A DNA stretch of 64,000 nucleotides, from positions 124,001 through 188,000 of the forward strand of contig CAVQWE010000003.1 in NCBI GenBank assembly GCA_963717385.1. Direction: 5' to 3'. The position numbers were made by a program, and so were the translations under genes. Origin of the DNA: Sva-07 sp963717385. GTDB lineage: Bacteria; Actinomycetota; Acidimicrobiia; Acidimicrobiales; Ilumatobacteraceae. The notes beneath the pieces were generated by a model. It had not been told where the DNA came from. It ran no database searches and was given only the letters and a program-made list of their open reading frames with translations. The first letter of the stretch is position 1. Each line of letters starts with the position of its first letter. Positions 8,271 through 15,792 of this stretch are shown one piece after another.

Positions 8271-9434
8271 ATGGCAACGTTCCGAGACCTGCTCGCCGCC
8301 GCAAAGTCCGAGATCCGCGAGATCGACACCGAGGGCGCCGCGGCGCAGATCGCCGACGGTGCGATCGTGCTCGACGTGCGTGAACCCGACGAGTACGAAG
8401 AGGGTGCACTTCCCGGCGCGATCCACATTCCCAGAGGGCACCTCGAAGCGCAGATCGAGAACCGCCTCGCCGACAAGTCGGCGCCGATCGTCGTCTACTG
8501 CGCCGGTGGCGTGCGCTCGGCCTTTGCGGCCAAGACACTGGCCGAGCTGGGTTACACCGATGTCGAGTCGATGGAGGGCGGCTTCGGCCGGTGGAAGGAC
8601 GAGGGCCGCCCCTGGAAGCAGCCGGCTTCGCTGACGCCCGAGCAGAACAACCGCTACAAGCGTCACCTGCTGTTGCCCGAAGTCGGCACCGAGGGCCAGG
8701 TCAAGCTGCTCGGCGCCAAGGTGCTGATGCTCGGCGCCGGTGGCCTCGGATCACCCGCAGCGCTGTACCTCGCAGCTGCCGGTGTCGGCACGATCGGCAT
8801 CGTCGACATGGACGAAGTCGACTCGTCGAACCTGCAGCGCCAGATCCTGCACAACATCGACCGCATCGGCGACCGCAAGGTCGACTCGGCCAAGAAGACG
8901 CTCACGATGCTCAACCCCGACGTCGACGTCGTCACCTACGACACCCGCCTCGACGCGTCGAACATCATCGACATCATCTCCGGCTACGACGTGATCGTCG
9001 ATGGTGCCGACAACTTCCCCAGCCGCTACCTCCTCAACGATGCCAGCGTGAAGCTGGGCATTCCGGTGGTGCACGGCTCGATCTTCCGGTTCGAGGGCAT
9101 GGTCAGCGTGTTCCACCCGACCAAGGGGCCGACGTACCGCGACATGGTGCCCCAGCCGCCGCCGGCGGAACTCGCCCCGAGCTGCGCCGAAGCGGGTGTG
9201 CTGGGTGTGTTGCCCGGCATCATCGGTTCGATCCAGGCGCTCGAGACGATCAAGGTGATCCTCGACCTCGGCGAGCCGCTGATCGGGCGCATCCTCACCG
9301 TCGACACCAACGACATGGAGTTCCGGGTCTTCAACCTCAAGCCCGACCCGGCCAACGAGGTCACCTACGCCAACCGCGACCGCATCGAGATCAAAGAACT
9401 CGACGGTCTCTGCGCCCCCGGCCTCAGCCACTGA
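8271..9434 (+). CDS. Rhodanese-ThiF/MoeB fusion: sulfur-carrier adenylyltransferase
   Basis: The enzyme should adenylate the C-terminal glycine of a small sulfur-carrier protein (MoaD/ThiS/CysO type) and pass sulfur to it, serving molybdopterin, thiamine or cysteine synthesis. Residues 1 to about 110 form a rhodanese domain with the active loop CAGGVRS (Cys about 77). Residues 125-387 form the E1-like domain with nucleotide loop GAGGLGSPAALYLAAAGVG (about 155), DEVDSSNLQRQ, and PSCAEAGVLGVLPG with the conserved cysteine near 305. Actinobacterial MoeZ has the same two domains in the opposite order, which is notable. No carrier-protein gene lies nearby to fix the pathway. Confidence 0.9.
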   Translation: MATFRDLLAAAKSEIREIDTEGAAAQIADGAIVLDVREPDEYEEGALPGAIHIPRGHLEAQIENRLADKSAPIVVYCAGGVRSAFAAKTLAELGYTDVESMEGGFGRWKDEGRPWKQPASLTPEQNNRYKRHLLLPEVGTEGQVKLLGAKVLMLGAGGLGSPAALYLAAAGVGTIGIVDMDEVDSSNLQRQILHNIDRIGDRKVDSAKKTLTMLNPDVDVVTYDTRLDASNIIDIISGYDVIVDGADNFPSRYLLNDASVKLGIPVVHGSIFRFEGMVSVFHPTKGPTYRDMVPQPPPAELAPSCAEAGVLGVLPGIIGSIQALETIKVILDLGEPLIGRILTVDTNDMEFRVFNLKPDPANEVTYANRDRIEIKELDGLCAPGLSH

Positions 9435-9467
9435 ACCGTCACAGTCGGCCCGGCACCGTGTGACGGT
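9435..9467. terminator. Hairpin between convergent genes
   Basis: A perfect 9-bp inverted repeat, ACCGTCACA (9435-9443) and TGTGACGGT (9459-9467), spans the 32-bp gap between the convergent rhodanese-ThiF and EamA genes. It is well placed to end transcription from both sides. Confidence 0.6.
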
Positions 9468-10393
9468 CAGCTGGGTTCGGTGAGGATTTCGACTTCGATC
9501 GGTGCGAGTTCGTCGCGTTCCTGCACGATCACGCCGACGAGCACGAGCCCGATGCCGAACAATTCGATGCTCGACGGTTGTTGATCGAGGACGAGCCAGC
9601 CGATGAACGCGGCGGTCACGGGCAGTAGTGCGAGCAGCAACGAGAAGCGGCGGATCGGGATGCGGCGCATCGTGAACTGGTCGATGCCGTAGCCGATCGC
9701 ATTCGAGAACACGCCGACGAGCAGACACAACGCCAACAGACGCGCAGAGGTCCACACATCGGCACTCCACGGTGCGCCGGCGGGTGCGATCGCGAGCGCT
9801 CCGATCGCCAGGCCGATCCCGAGGCCGGCGACACCACGGTCGAGCCGGGCGACCCGCGACCCGATCACGATGTAGGCCGCCCACATCGCCGAAGCGAGCC
9901 CGATGAACAGCAGTCCGATCGCGTTGCCTTCGATCTCACCGCCACCGAGCACCACCACGCCGGCCACTGCGAACAGCAACGCGACCGCGTTGCGCGCCGA
10001 TCGGGTGGCCACCGCGGCGACAGCAATCGGGCCGATGAACTCGATCGTCACCGCCTTGCCCAGATCGATGCGATCGATCGCCAGGTAGAAGAACAGGTTC
10101 ATCAGGGCTGTAGCGACACCGAACAGCGCCGCTGCGCCGAGTTCGGCGCGAGTCCAACGTTGACGCCACGCACGCGACACCACGACCAAGGCAACAGCAG
10201 CACCGATCACGCGGAACCACGCGACGGTCTGCGGCTCGACCTCGTCGAACAGGCCGACGGCGATGACCGCGCCGGCATACTGCGCGATCGCCGAGAGAAC
10301 GAACAGCGCCTCGGGCTGGGCGGTGTTCAACCAGTTGGTGAGCGGGCCTGATCGCCCGGACGGGGGCGACCCGGCCGAGGGGGTCTCAGTCAA
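9467..10393 (-). CDS. EamA/RhtA-like amino-acid or metabolite exporter
   Basis: A 308-residue, ten-helix DMT-family protein with two EamA repeats; the second repeat (AYIVIGSRVARLD, GYGIDQFTMRRIPIRRFSLLLALLPV) resembles the RhtA threonine/homoserine exporter group. The substrate is not known. Its start overlaps the stop of the aldolase gene by 8 bp, so the two are translated from one message, which suggests that it exports or imports a product or substrate of the aldolase. Confidence 0.87.
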   Translation of the reverse strand: MTETPSAGSPPSGRSGPLTNWLNTAQPEALFVLSAIAQYAGAVIAVGLFDEVEPQTVAWFRVIGAAVALVVVSRAWRQRWTRAELGAAALFGVATALMNLFFYLAIDRIDLGKAVTIEFIGPIAVAAVATRSARNAVALLFAVAGVVVLGGGEIEGNAIGLLFIGLASAMWAAYIVIGSRVARLDRGVAGLGIGLAIGALAIAPAGAPWSADVWTSARLLALCLLVGVFSNAIGYGIDQFTMRRIPIRRFSLLLALLPVTAAFIGWLVLDQQPSSIELFGIGLVLVGVIVQERDELAPIEVEILTEPS

Positions 10394-11216
10394 AGAGTTC
10401 GGGATCGGTGTGAGCGATCTCGTCCCACAGCGGCTGAAAGCTGAACCAACCGGCGGCGTGGAACCCGGTGTTCTGCTGGGTGTAGGAGGCGTACTCGTCG
10501 CGGATCTCGATGGGGTCGCCAGCGGCCATGGCCATCAGCTGCGCTTGGCACGAGCGCTCCATCGAGATGAACCAGAACGCTGCTTCGTCGACCGTCTCGC
10601 CGACGGTGAACAGGCCATGGTTCTGATGGATCGCGGCCTTGCCATCGGGGAACTTCGACGCCAGTTCCTTGCCCGCCTCGATGTCGAACACCACGGCGCC
10701 GCCCTGCTCGGAGATCACGTGGTGGTCGTTGTAGAAGATGCATGCGTCCTGCGTGAGCGGGGCGAGCGGGATGCCGAGCGAGCTGAACGACTTGCCGTAC
10801 GGCGAGTGAGCGTGGGCGGCGGCGACCACGTCGGGGCGGGCGGCGTGCACGGCGGCGTGGATCACGAAGGCGGCGCGGTTGACCGGCTTGGTGCCGTACA
10901 CGACGTCACCTTGGTGGTTGACGAGGATGAGGTCGCTCTGCTTGATGTGGCGGAAGCTCATGCCGAACGGGTTCACCCAGAAGCAGTCGGGATACTCCGG
11001 GTCGCGCACGGTGATGTGTCCGGCAACGCCTTCGCCGAAGCCGAACTTGCCGAAGATGCGCAGCGCACCTGCAAGGTGGCTCTTGCGGTAGTAGCGCTCG
11101 TCGTCGACGTTGTCGAAGGTGGGGATCCCGTCGAGCCCGACGGTCTTCGGGGTCAACTCGATGCCGTCGATCATGCCGACGGTGGACGTGGTGGCGGTGT
11201 CTTCGGTGATGGCCAT
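10386..11216 (-). CDS. Class-II aldolase/adducin family protein
   Basis: A 276-residue zinc-dependent aldolase-type protein related to L-fuculose-1-phosphate aldolase and its decarboxylase/epimerase relatives. The metal ligands are visible in AAHAHSPYGKSFS and HQNHGLF, and the N-terminal substrate segment in GVAGHITVRDPE. Length and order fit the adducin-type branch, whose reactions vary, so the substrate is open. ATG 11216 follows ACCGTA-complement (TACGGT) at 6 nt. First gene of a pair with the EamA exporter and divergent from ridA, a setting compatible with metabolism of a reactive keto or enamine compound. Confidence 0.88.
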   Translation of the reverse strand: MAITEDTATTSTVGMIDGIELTPKTVGLDGIPTFDNVDDERYYRKSHLAGALRIFGKFGFGEGVAGHITVRDPEYPDCFWVNPFGMSFRHIKQSDLILVNHQGDVVYGTKPVNRAAFVIHAAVHAARPDVVAAAHAHSPYGKSFSSLGIPLAPLTQDACIFYNDHHVISEQGGAVVFDIEAGKELASKFPDGKAAIHQNHGLFTVGETVDEAAFWFISMERSCQAQLMAMAAGDPIEIRDEYASYTQQNTGFHAAGWFSFQPLWDEIAHTDPELFD

Positions 11217-11222
11217 GGAGCA

Positions 11223-11243
11223 ACCGTAGTCGGCTCGTACGAT
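11223..11243. promoter_or_regulatory. Divergent leaderless promoters of aldolase and ridA genes
   Basis: TACGGT on the minus strand (11228-11223) lies 6 nt before the aldolase ATG, and TACGAT on the plus strand (11238-11243) lies 6 nt before the ridA ATG. Only 33 bp separate the two start codons. Confidence 0.5.
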
Positions 11244-11249
11244 CTGTCG

Positions 11250-11630
11250 ATGGCCGAGATCAGCCCCGCCGACATTGCTGCACCGGCGGCGAACTACGCC
11301 CACGCCGTGCTCACCGAATCAGCCAGCCGTTGGCTGCACACATCCGGTGTCGTGCCCATTGCCCCCGACGGCTCGACCCCCGAGTCGCTCACCGACCAGG
11401 CCGCGGTCGTGTGGAACAACATCGAAGCGATGCTGCGCGACGCCGACATGGAGTCGTCCGACATCGTGTCGGTGACCACCTACGTCGTGGTCGGAGAGGA
11501 CCTGGCGCCGGTGATGGCGGCGAGAGATCAGGCGCTCGGCGGCCATCGTGCGGCGTCGACGCTCGTGACCGTTCCGGCGCTCGCCCGACCGGAGTGGCGC
11601 ATGGAGGTTGCAGTCATCGCCGCCCGATGA
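11250..11630 (+). CDS. RidA/YjgF-family protein
   Basis: A 126-residue member of the family that hydrolyses reactive enamines/imines arising from PLP enzymes or acts on related amides. The pattern WNNIEAMLRDADMESSDIVSVT and the ending VPALARPEWRMEVAVIAAR are typical. The archetypal RidA arginine of the R(N/D) motif corresponds to the R in ARPEWRMEVE-like text near residue 116, but the exact subfamily is unclear, so enzymatic RidA function is probable and not certain. The open frame extends far upstream over the antisense of the aldolase; ATG 11250 after TACGAT is the correct start. Confidence 0.88.
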   Translation: MAEISPADIAAPAANYAHAVLTESASRWLHTSGVVPIAPDGSTPESLTDQAAVVWNNIEAMLRDADMESSDIVSVTTYVVVGEDLAPVMAARDQALGGHRAASTLVTVPALARPEWRMEVAVIAAR

Positions 11631-11642
11631 GGCGTGCTGCGT

Positions 11643-11806
11643 TCAGACGTTGTTGATGCCCCCGGGTCGGTGTCCATCTGAGCGCGGAACTTGGCGTCGT
11701 TGTACGCAGACGATCCGTCGTCCCCACCTCCAGGACCGGGGCCGTTGGAGCCGCCTTGGCCCCACCACGAGGTGAACCGCTTCCATCCTCGCTTCAGCGC
11801 TCCCAT
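11643..11806 (-). CDS. Small cationic Gly-rich protein, ~54 aa (translationally coupled)
   Basis: The ATG overlaps the stop of the upstream small gene by one base (TGATG), so translation is probably coupled. The N-terminus MGALKRGWKRFTSWWGQGG is basic and tryptophan-rich, followed by a Gly/Pro/Ser/Asp linker and a short tail (AYNDAKFRAQMDTDP). As read, the frame runs into the antisense of ridA; adding one G to the run at 11659-11663 ends it as DPGGINNV at 11643, 13 bp before the ridA stop. The architecture resembles the two neighbouring small proteins. Function unknown; the N-terminus could lie on a membrane surface. Confidence 0.55.
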
Positions 11807-11988
11807 CACCCGCTCCAGCCGCCGCTGCCGCCGCTGCCGTTGTCGGGGCGGTAGACGGTGGCCTCGAAGTTGCCGCGGTTGTGCTGCTCGGATGTGGTGC
11901 CCGAGCCTCCCTGATGGCCACCGGCGTAGTCGGCGCCGGACGAGAGGTTCTTCAGTCGTCTGATCTTGCGACGGAACCACGATCTCAT
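11806..11988 (-). CDS. Small cationic Gly-rich protein, 60 aa, paralogue A
   Basis: The protein begins MRSWFRRKIRRLKNLSSGA, half of it arginine/lysine with aromatic residues, then DYAGG and a Gly/Ser/Asn-rich tail ending GSGGSGGWSG. A very strong Shine-Dalgarno (GAGGAGG, 11999-11993) lies 4 nt before the ATG. A paralogue with the same SWFRR-I-R--N--S-ADYAG pattern lies at 14088 on the other side of the sigma/anti-sigma pair. The N-terminus would form a cationic amphipathic helix. It could be a membrane-active peptide, a small regulator or a nucleic-acid-binding protein; I cannot decide. Confidence 0.7.
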   Translation of the reverse strand: MRSWFRRKIRRLKNLSSGADYAGGHQGGSGTTSEQHNRGNFEATVYRPDNGSGGSGGWSG

Positions 11989-12037
11989 GCTGCCTCCTCT
12001 GGGTTGCACCCGACCGTACACGCCGTCACCCGGGCTG

Positions 12038-13498
12038 TCAGGGGGTCGGCACCAGCTGGATGAGCCCAGTGGTCTGGATCGTCTGGTCGTCGCCGTCGGT
12101 GGTGGAGATGTTCACGAAGAACGGCTCGGTGATCGGCGCGCCGCCCAGGCGAGTTCCGCTGACGCCTTGTCCGGGTCCGGGAAGGACGGTGCTGCGGCTG
12201 CGAATGCGTTCGTCGATCTCGACCTTCCAGTACTCGGCTGCGTCGGCGATCACGGCACCCGATGCGGACCACTCGAGGAACGCAACGCCATCGGTTTCGG
12301 TGACGCGAAGGGTGAGCGAACCGATCGGGGTCGACGTCGAGTCGATCGGCACGAAGGGCACGTCGATGTCGTCGCCGACCGTCACCAGGTCGCGGTGCCG
12401 TAGTTGGTGTCAGGGACATCGAGCAACCGCCGCCAGGTGTCTTCGTCGGCGTCGACGACGTCGCTCGTGGTGATTCCGTCGGTGTTGAACTGGGAAGGAT
12501 GAGTCACGGACTCGCCGACGACCCCCACGTCGCCCGGCGGGGCACGGTCGATCACCGCTGCGTACATCAGCGTCGGATCGCCCGTGTACATCGTGACCCG
12601 CAACACGCTGCCGGTTGATTCGACGACGCACTGCGATCCGGCGAGGGTGCCACCCCAGGGTGCGGTGTTCATGCGTTCGGCAACGAGTTCGAGGCCGGCC
12701 GGACCGTCGGCTCCGTAGTCGAACCCGTTGATGGTCGCATCGGCTGGGCGGGGTGTCAGCTGCCCGATGATCGCGATGAGTTCGTCGAGGTCGAGGCCCC
12801 GCGAGCGCAGGTAGCCGACGCTGCCGTCGGACAGGGTCCATTCGGCTTCACCGTTGCCGTTGGCGTAGGCGCGGACGAAGACCTGTGTCCCGTTGATGTC
12901 GACGGGGTCGAGCTGACTACTCCGGTCGGCCAGCCGGTCGAAGTACCGGAGCACGAGGGCGAACGGCTTGGCCTGCCCATCGACCGGTTCGCCGATCACC
13001 TGGATCGGTACCGGCAGGTCGCTCCCTCGCGTGAAGAGCGTGACCGGCAGGCCCCCGTTCGGGTCGCGCGGCAGTCCCGATGGTCGACCATCGAACGCCG
13101 AGATCGGCGTGCAGATCGCCGGGTCGATGATCGGACGGGTGATCGCAGCGGGCTCCGGCTCGGTGGTGGTTGGAAGACGACGTGGTGGTCGTCGTGGTCG
13201 ACCCGGGTTCAGAAGTGGTCACCGGTTCGGTGGTCACCGGTTCGGTCGTCGCAGGGCTGGTCGTGCTGGCGTCGTCGGTCAGATCGGTCGACGACTCACG
13301 ATCGCCGGTGAGCAGCAACCCGGCGATACCGCCTGCGACGACCACGACCGCCGCAACGGCGGCCAGCACGCGTCGCGTCGTTCTGCTGCCATCACTCGGC
13401 TGGGTGTGTTCCAACGGCTCTGCGGCGGCGGCGATCTCGGCCGACTCGCGCCGGATCCGCTCTCCAGATGCTCTGGCCTGGTCGTCGAAGTTGCTCAT
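12038..13498 (-). CDS. Membrane-anchored partner of the sigma factor with large outer domain (two frame breaks)
   Basis: Its ATG overlaps the sigma stop (ATGA), the usual sigma/anti-sigma arrangement. A short cytoplasmic segment (about 45 residues, no zinc-binding His/Cys motif) is followed by one membrane helix (VLAAVAAVVVVAGGIAGLLL), a Thr/Ser-rich linker, and about 380 outer residues. Two breaks were bridged: at about 13172 one base restores SSSTTTEPEP, and at about 12388 one base restores GTATLVTVGDDIDV. The outer part appears to hold two domains, the second a small beta domain of about 110 residues. An anti-sigma or sensor role is inferred from gene order; I do not recognise the outer domains. 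Confidence 0.65.
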
Positions 13499-13803
13499 GC
13501 CTCACTCCCGGTGATGGCGGTGCGCAGGTGGTCTCGCGCTCGCGACAGATCTGACTTGATGGTGCCGACGGGCGCCTCGAGGATGCTCGCGATCTCGGCG
13601 ATCGGCAGGTCCTCGACGTAGTGCAAGGTGACCGCGTCGCGTTGGCGCTGCGGCAACGCTGCCACCTCCGTCCAGAACTCGTGATCCCATCGATCCGACT
13701 CGGGTGTTGGCGAGATCGAGGCGGGCTGAGCCCGAAGGCGCAGCTGCAGTCGCCGCCGCCGAGTCCGTCGCCGCTGGGTGTCGGTCACCAGGTTCAACGC
13801 CAC
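13495..13803 (-). CDS. Sigma-70 region-4-only protein (5'-truncated ECF sigma factor?)
   Basis: The 102 residues match the end of an ECF sigma factor: the region 2-4 linker (VALNLVTDTQRRRTRRRRLQ) and a complete region 4 helix-turn-helix (LPQRQRDAVTLHYVEDLPIA, then EIASILEAPVGTIKSDLSRA). Region 2, which binds the -10 element and core polymerase, is absent. Upstream in this frame only 14 residues remain before a stop, and no region-2 sequence is visible in any frame between here and 14088. Either the gene is truncated or sequence is missing. It overlaps the membrane partner gene by 4 bp. Confidence 0.75.
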   Translation of the reverse strand: MALNLVTDTQRRRTRRRRLQLRLRAQPASISPTPESDRWDHEFWTEVAALPQRQRDAVTLHYVEDLPIAEIASILEAPVGTIKSDLSRARDHLRTAITGSEA

Positions 13804-13898
13804 CCGGCGCCCTGCTCGCTCACTGGTGCCTCGGCCGCCACACGATCACACACGCACCGGCGACTCGAAAGGTTGCAGCGCGTTGTTGATCGGTTGCG

Positions 13899-14088
13899 TC
13901 AGCCGCCCGGGCCGACGGAGCCGCGTGTGCGGACTTCGGTGATCGCAGTCTCGCGGTACGTCGTGGATTGTTCGCCCTCGCTGGGTGCTGCGCCGCCTGC
14001 CACTGCGACCGCCGCCCTGACTGCCCGCGTAGTCAGCGTCGGACATGAAGTTTCTCCAACGGTTGATTCTTCTCCGGAACCACGACAT
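13899..14088 (-). CDS. Small cationic Gly-rich protein, ~63 aa, paralogue B (frame break near 14015)
   Basis: It begins MSWFRRRINRWRNFMSDADY and continues AGSQGG, matching paralogue A at 11988. A one-base shift near 14015 leads to a Gly/Ala/Ser segment and a tail (TYRETAITEVRTRGSVGPGG) that ends at 13899, parallel to the tail of paralogue A (NFEATVYRPDNG). The Shine-Dalgarno AGGAGGT (14099-14093) is near perfect and a TACGTT box lies 17 nt before the ATG, so this is a leadered, strongly translated gene. Without the shift the frame would read through a low-quality Arg/His-rich stretch to 13846. Confidence 0.65.
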
Positions 14089-14147
14089 GGCCACCTCCTG
14101 ACCTGAACGTAGCACCAGGGATCGAGGTGCGAGTCGGGGCGGTGCAA

Positions 14148-14153
14148 TACGAT
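14148..14153 (+). promoter_or_regulatory. -10 box of the MFS gene
   Basis: TACGAT, 7 nt before the ATG at 14161. A second box, TACGTT on the minus strand, serves paralogue B in the same 72-bp gap. Confidence 0.5.
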
Positions 14154-14160
14154 CGCTCGA

Positions 14161-15543
14161 ATGCCCGATTCGTCCCTGGAGGAACTCGACCGAGCGCTCG
14201 CTGCGCTCGGCATCGAGGTTCCTGAAGTGGCACAACAGCAGAGCGCCGGAACTCGCGACGTCGAAACTGCACCGACGGTCGATGGCGCACCTCCTCGGGC
14301 CGGCCGTCGTCGCGGCACGCCGTTGCCGCGTAATTTCCGGCTGCTGTGGGCGGCCACGGCGTTGTCGAATCTCGGCGACGGGCTTCGTTTGGTGGCGTTG
14401 CCACTGCTGGCGACGTCGGTCACCGACGACCCGCGGCTGATTGCGGGGGTGGTGGTCGCCCAACGGCTGCCGTGGCTGTTCCTCATCCTGCCGGGTGGGG
14501 CGTTGGCCGACCGTTTCGACCGACGGCTCCTGAGAATGTGGCTCGACATCGCTCGAGCTGTTGTGATGTCGGTGCTGGTCGGAGCGATCGTCATCGACCA
14601 GTTGTCGATCGCTGTGATCTACATCGTCGCAGCACTGCTCGCGTCGGCCGAGGCGGTGGTCGACAGTTCGAGCATGGCGATGGTGCCAGCGACGGTCGAA
14701 CAAGAGGATCTCGAACGTGCAGTCGGGCGTCTCGGGTCGACCGAGTTGGCGATGAACGACCTGATCGGCCCGCCGCTGGGCGGATTGCTGTTCGGGCTGG
14801 CGATCGCCGTGCCGTTCGGGGTCGATGCCGTCACCTTCGTTGGTGCCGTGCTGGTGATGTGGTTCATGACTGGCAGCTATCAGCCGGCTGCGGCTGCCGC
14901 TGTCGCTCCGGCCGACCGACCGTCGATGCGAGCGAGCCTGGCCGAAGGGATCCGCTGGCTCTGGAACCAACGGCTGCTGCGGACACTTGCCGTGGTGTCC
15001 ACCGCACTTGGAACGGCCTCGTTCATCGGCAACGCCGTGTTCGTCATCTTCGCCACCGACACCTTGGGGCTTTCCGAGTTGGGCTACGGCATCTTGCTGG
15101 TCCCCGGTGCGCTCGGCGGGATCGCCGGTTCGCTGCTCGCTCCGCGGTTCCGCCGCTTTCCGCTGCGACGAACACTGCCGATCTCGGTGGTCGGTTCCGG
15201 GGCGGCCACCTGGCTGATGGCGGTGACGTCGTCGCCGATCCTCGTGGGCGCACTGTCCGCGCTCTCGCTCGGTGCGGTGATGGTGTGGAACGTACTCACA
15301 TTGGCCCTGCGCCAACGGCTGATCCCCGACGAGATGCTTGGGCGTGTCGGCGCCAGCTACCGCTTCCTCGTCTACTTGGGCATGCCGTTCGGAGCGTTGG
15401 TCGGTGGCCTGTTGGCCAACGAGTTCGGTGTCCGTTCAGCGATCTTCGTCAGCGGCAGCATCTTGGTGTTCGTGGGGTTGAGCCTGCCGGTGGTGTTGCG
15501 GGTTGTCGAGCGCCAAGGCTCACCGCTCGAACCCGAACGGTGA
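14161..15543 (+). CDS. Major facilitator superfamily transporter
   Basis: A 460-residue MFS permease. About 55 soluble residues precede the first helix; then come twelve probable helices with the MFS loop 2-3 motif GGALADRFDRRLL. It resembles the EntS/enterobactin-exporter and macrolide-efflux (TMEM205/DUF894-like) branch, so it is probably an exporter. The substrate is not predictable. It is divergent from paralogue B and independent of the sigma module by promoter, although it lies beside it. Confidence 0.87.
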   Translation: MPDSSLEELDRALAALGIEVPEVAQQQSAGTRDVETAPTVDGAPPRAGRRRGTPLPRNFRLLWAATALSNLGDGLRLVALPLLATSVTDDPRLIAGVVVAQRLPWLFLILPGGALADRFDRRLLRMWLDIARAVVMSVLVGAIVIDQLSIAVIYIVAALLASAEAVVDSSSMAMVPATVEQEDLERAVGRLGSTELAMNDLIGPPLGGLLFGLAIAVPFGVDAVTFVGAVLVMWFMTGSYQPAAAAAVAPADRPSMRASLAEGIRWLWNQRLLRTLAVVSTALGTASFIGNAVFVIFATDTLGLSELGYGILLVPGALGGIAGSLLAPRFRRFPLRRTLPISVVGSGAATWLMAVTSSPILVGALSALSLGAVMVWNVLTLALRQRLIPDEMLGRVGASYRFLVYLGMPFGALVGGLLANEFGVRSAIFVSGSILVFVGLSLPVVLRVVERQGSPLEPER

Positions 15544-15550
15544 GTGTCGA

Positions 15551-15769
15551 TCAGAGTTCGGCGATGACGAGCACACCGATCAGCATGATCCCGAATGCGG
15601 CGATGGCGATCTTGATGGGTCGCGGCCCGAGCCCTCGGGCGAAGCTGCCGTAGCTCTCGATCTGCCCCATGGGGGTGAGCACGCTGTGCGTGGCCTCGGA
15701 GTACTCGACCTGCTCGGTGGATGCGCTGCCATCAGGCTCGATGAGGTCGTCGGGACCGTGCGTCGTCAT
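15551..15769 (-). CDS. Small single-pass membrane protein, 72 aa
   Basis: The first 45 residues are soluble and acidic; the C-terminus is one membrane helix (AIAAFGIMLIGVLVIAEL) preceded by a basic GLGPRPIK, so it is a tail-anchored protein with its N-terminus inside. TACGCT lies 6 nt before the ATG, supporting a leaderless gene. Convergent with the MFS gene (7-bp gap). Function unknown. Confidence 0.65.
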   Translation of the reverse strand: MTTHGPDDLIEPDGSASTEQVEYSEATHSVLTPMGQIESYGSFARGLGPRPIKIAIAAFGIMLIGVLVIAEL

Positions 15770-15775
15770 GCCGGC

Positions 15776-15781
15776 AGCGTA
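15776..15781 (-). promoter_or_regulatory. -10 box of the 72-aa membrane protein gene
   Basis: TACGCT on the minus strand, 6 nt before the ATG at 15769. Confidence 0.5.
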
Positions 15782-15792
15782 GGTGCTGGCGG

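Noticed and set aside
11643..14088. Toxin-antitoxin or phage-defence locus built from the small proteins
   Set aside because: There is no recognisable toxin fold, antitoxin DNA-binding domain or nuclease, and the paralogues are alike rather than complementary; left as unknown.
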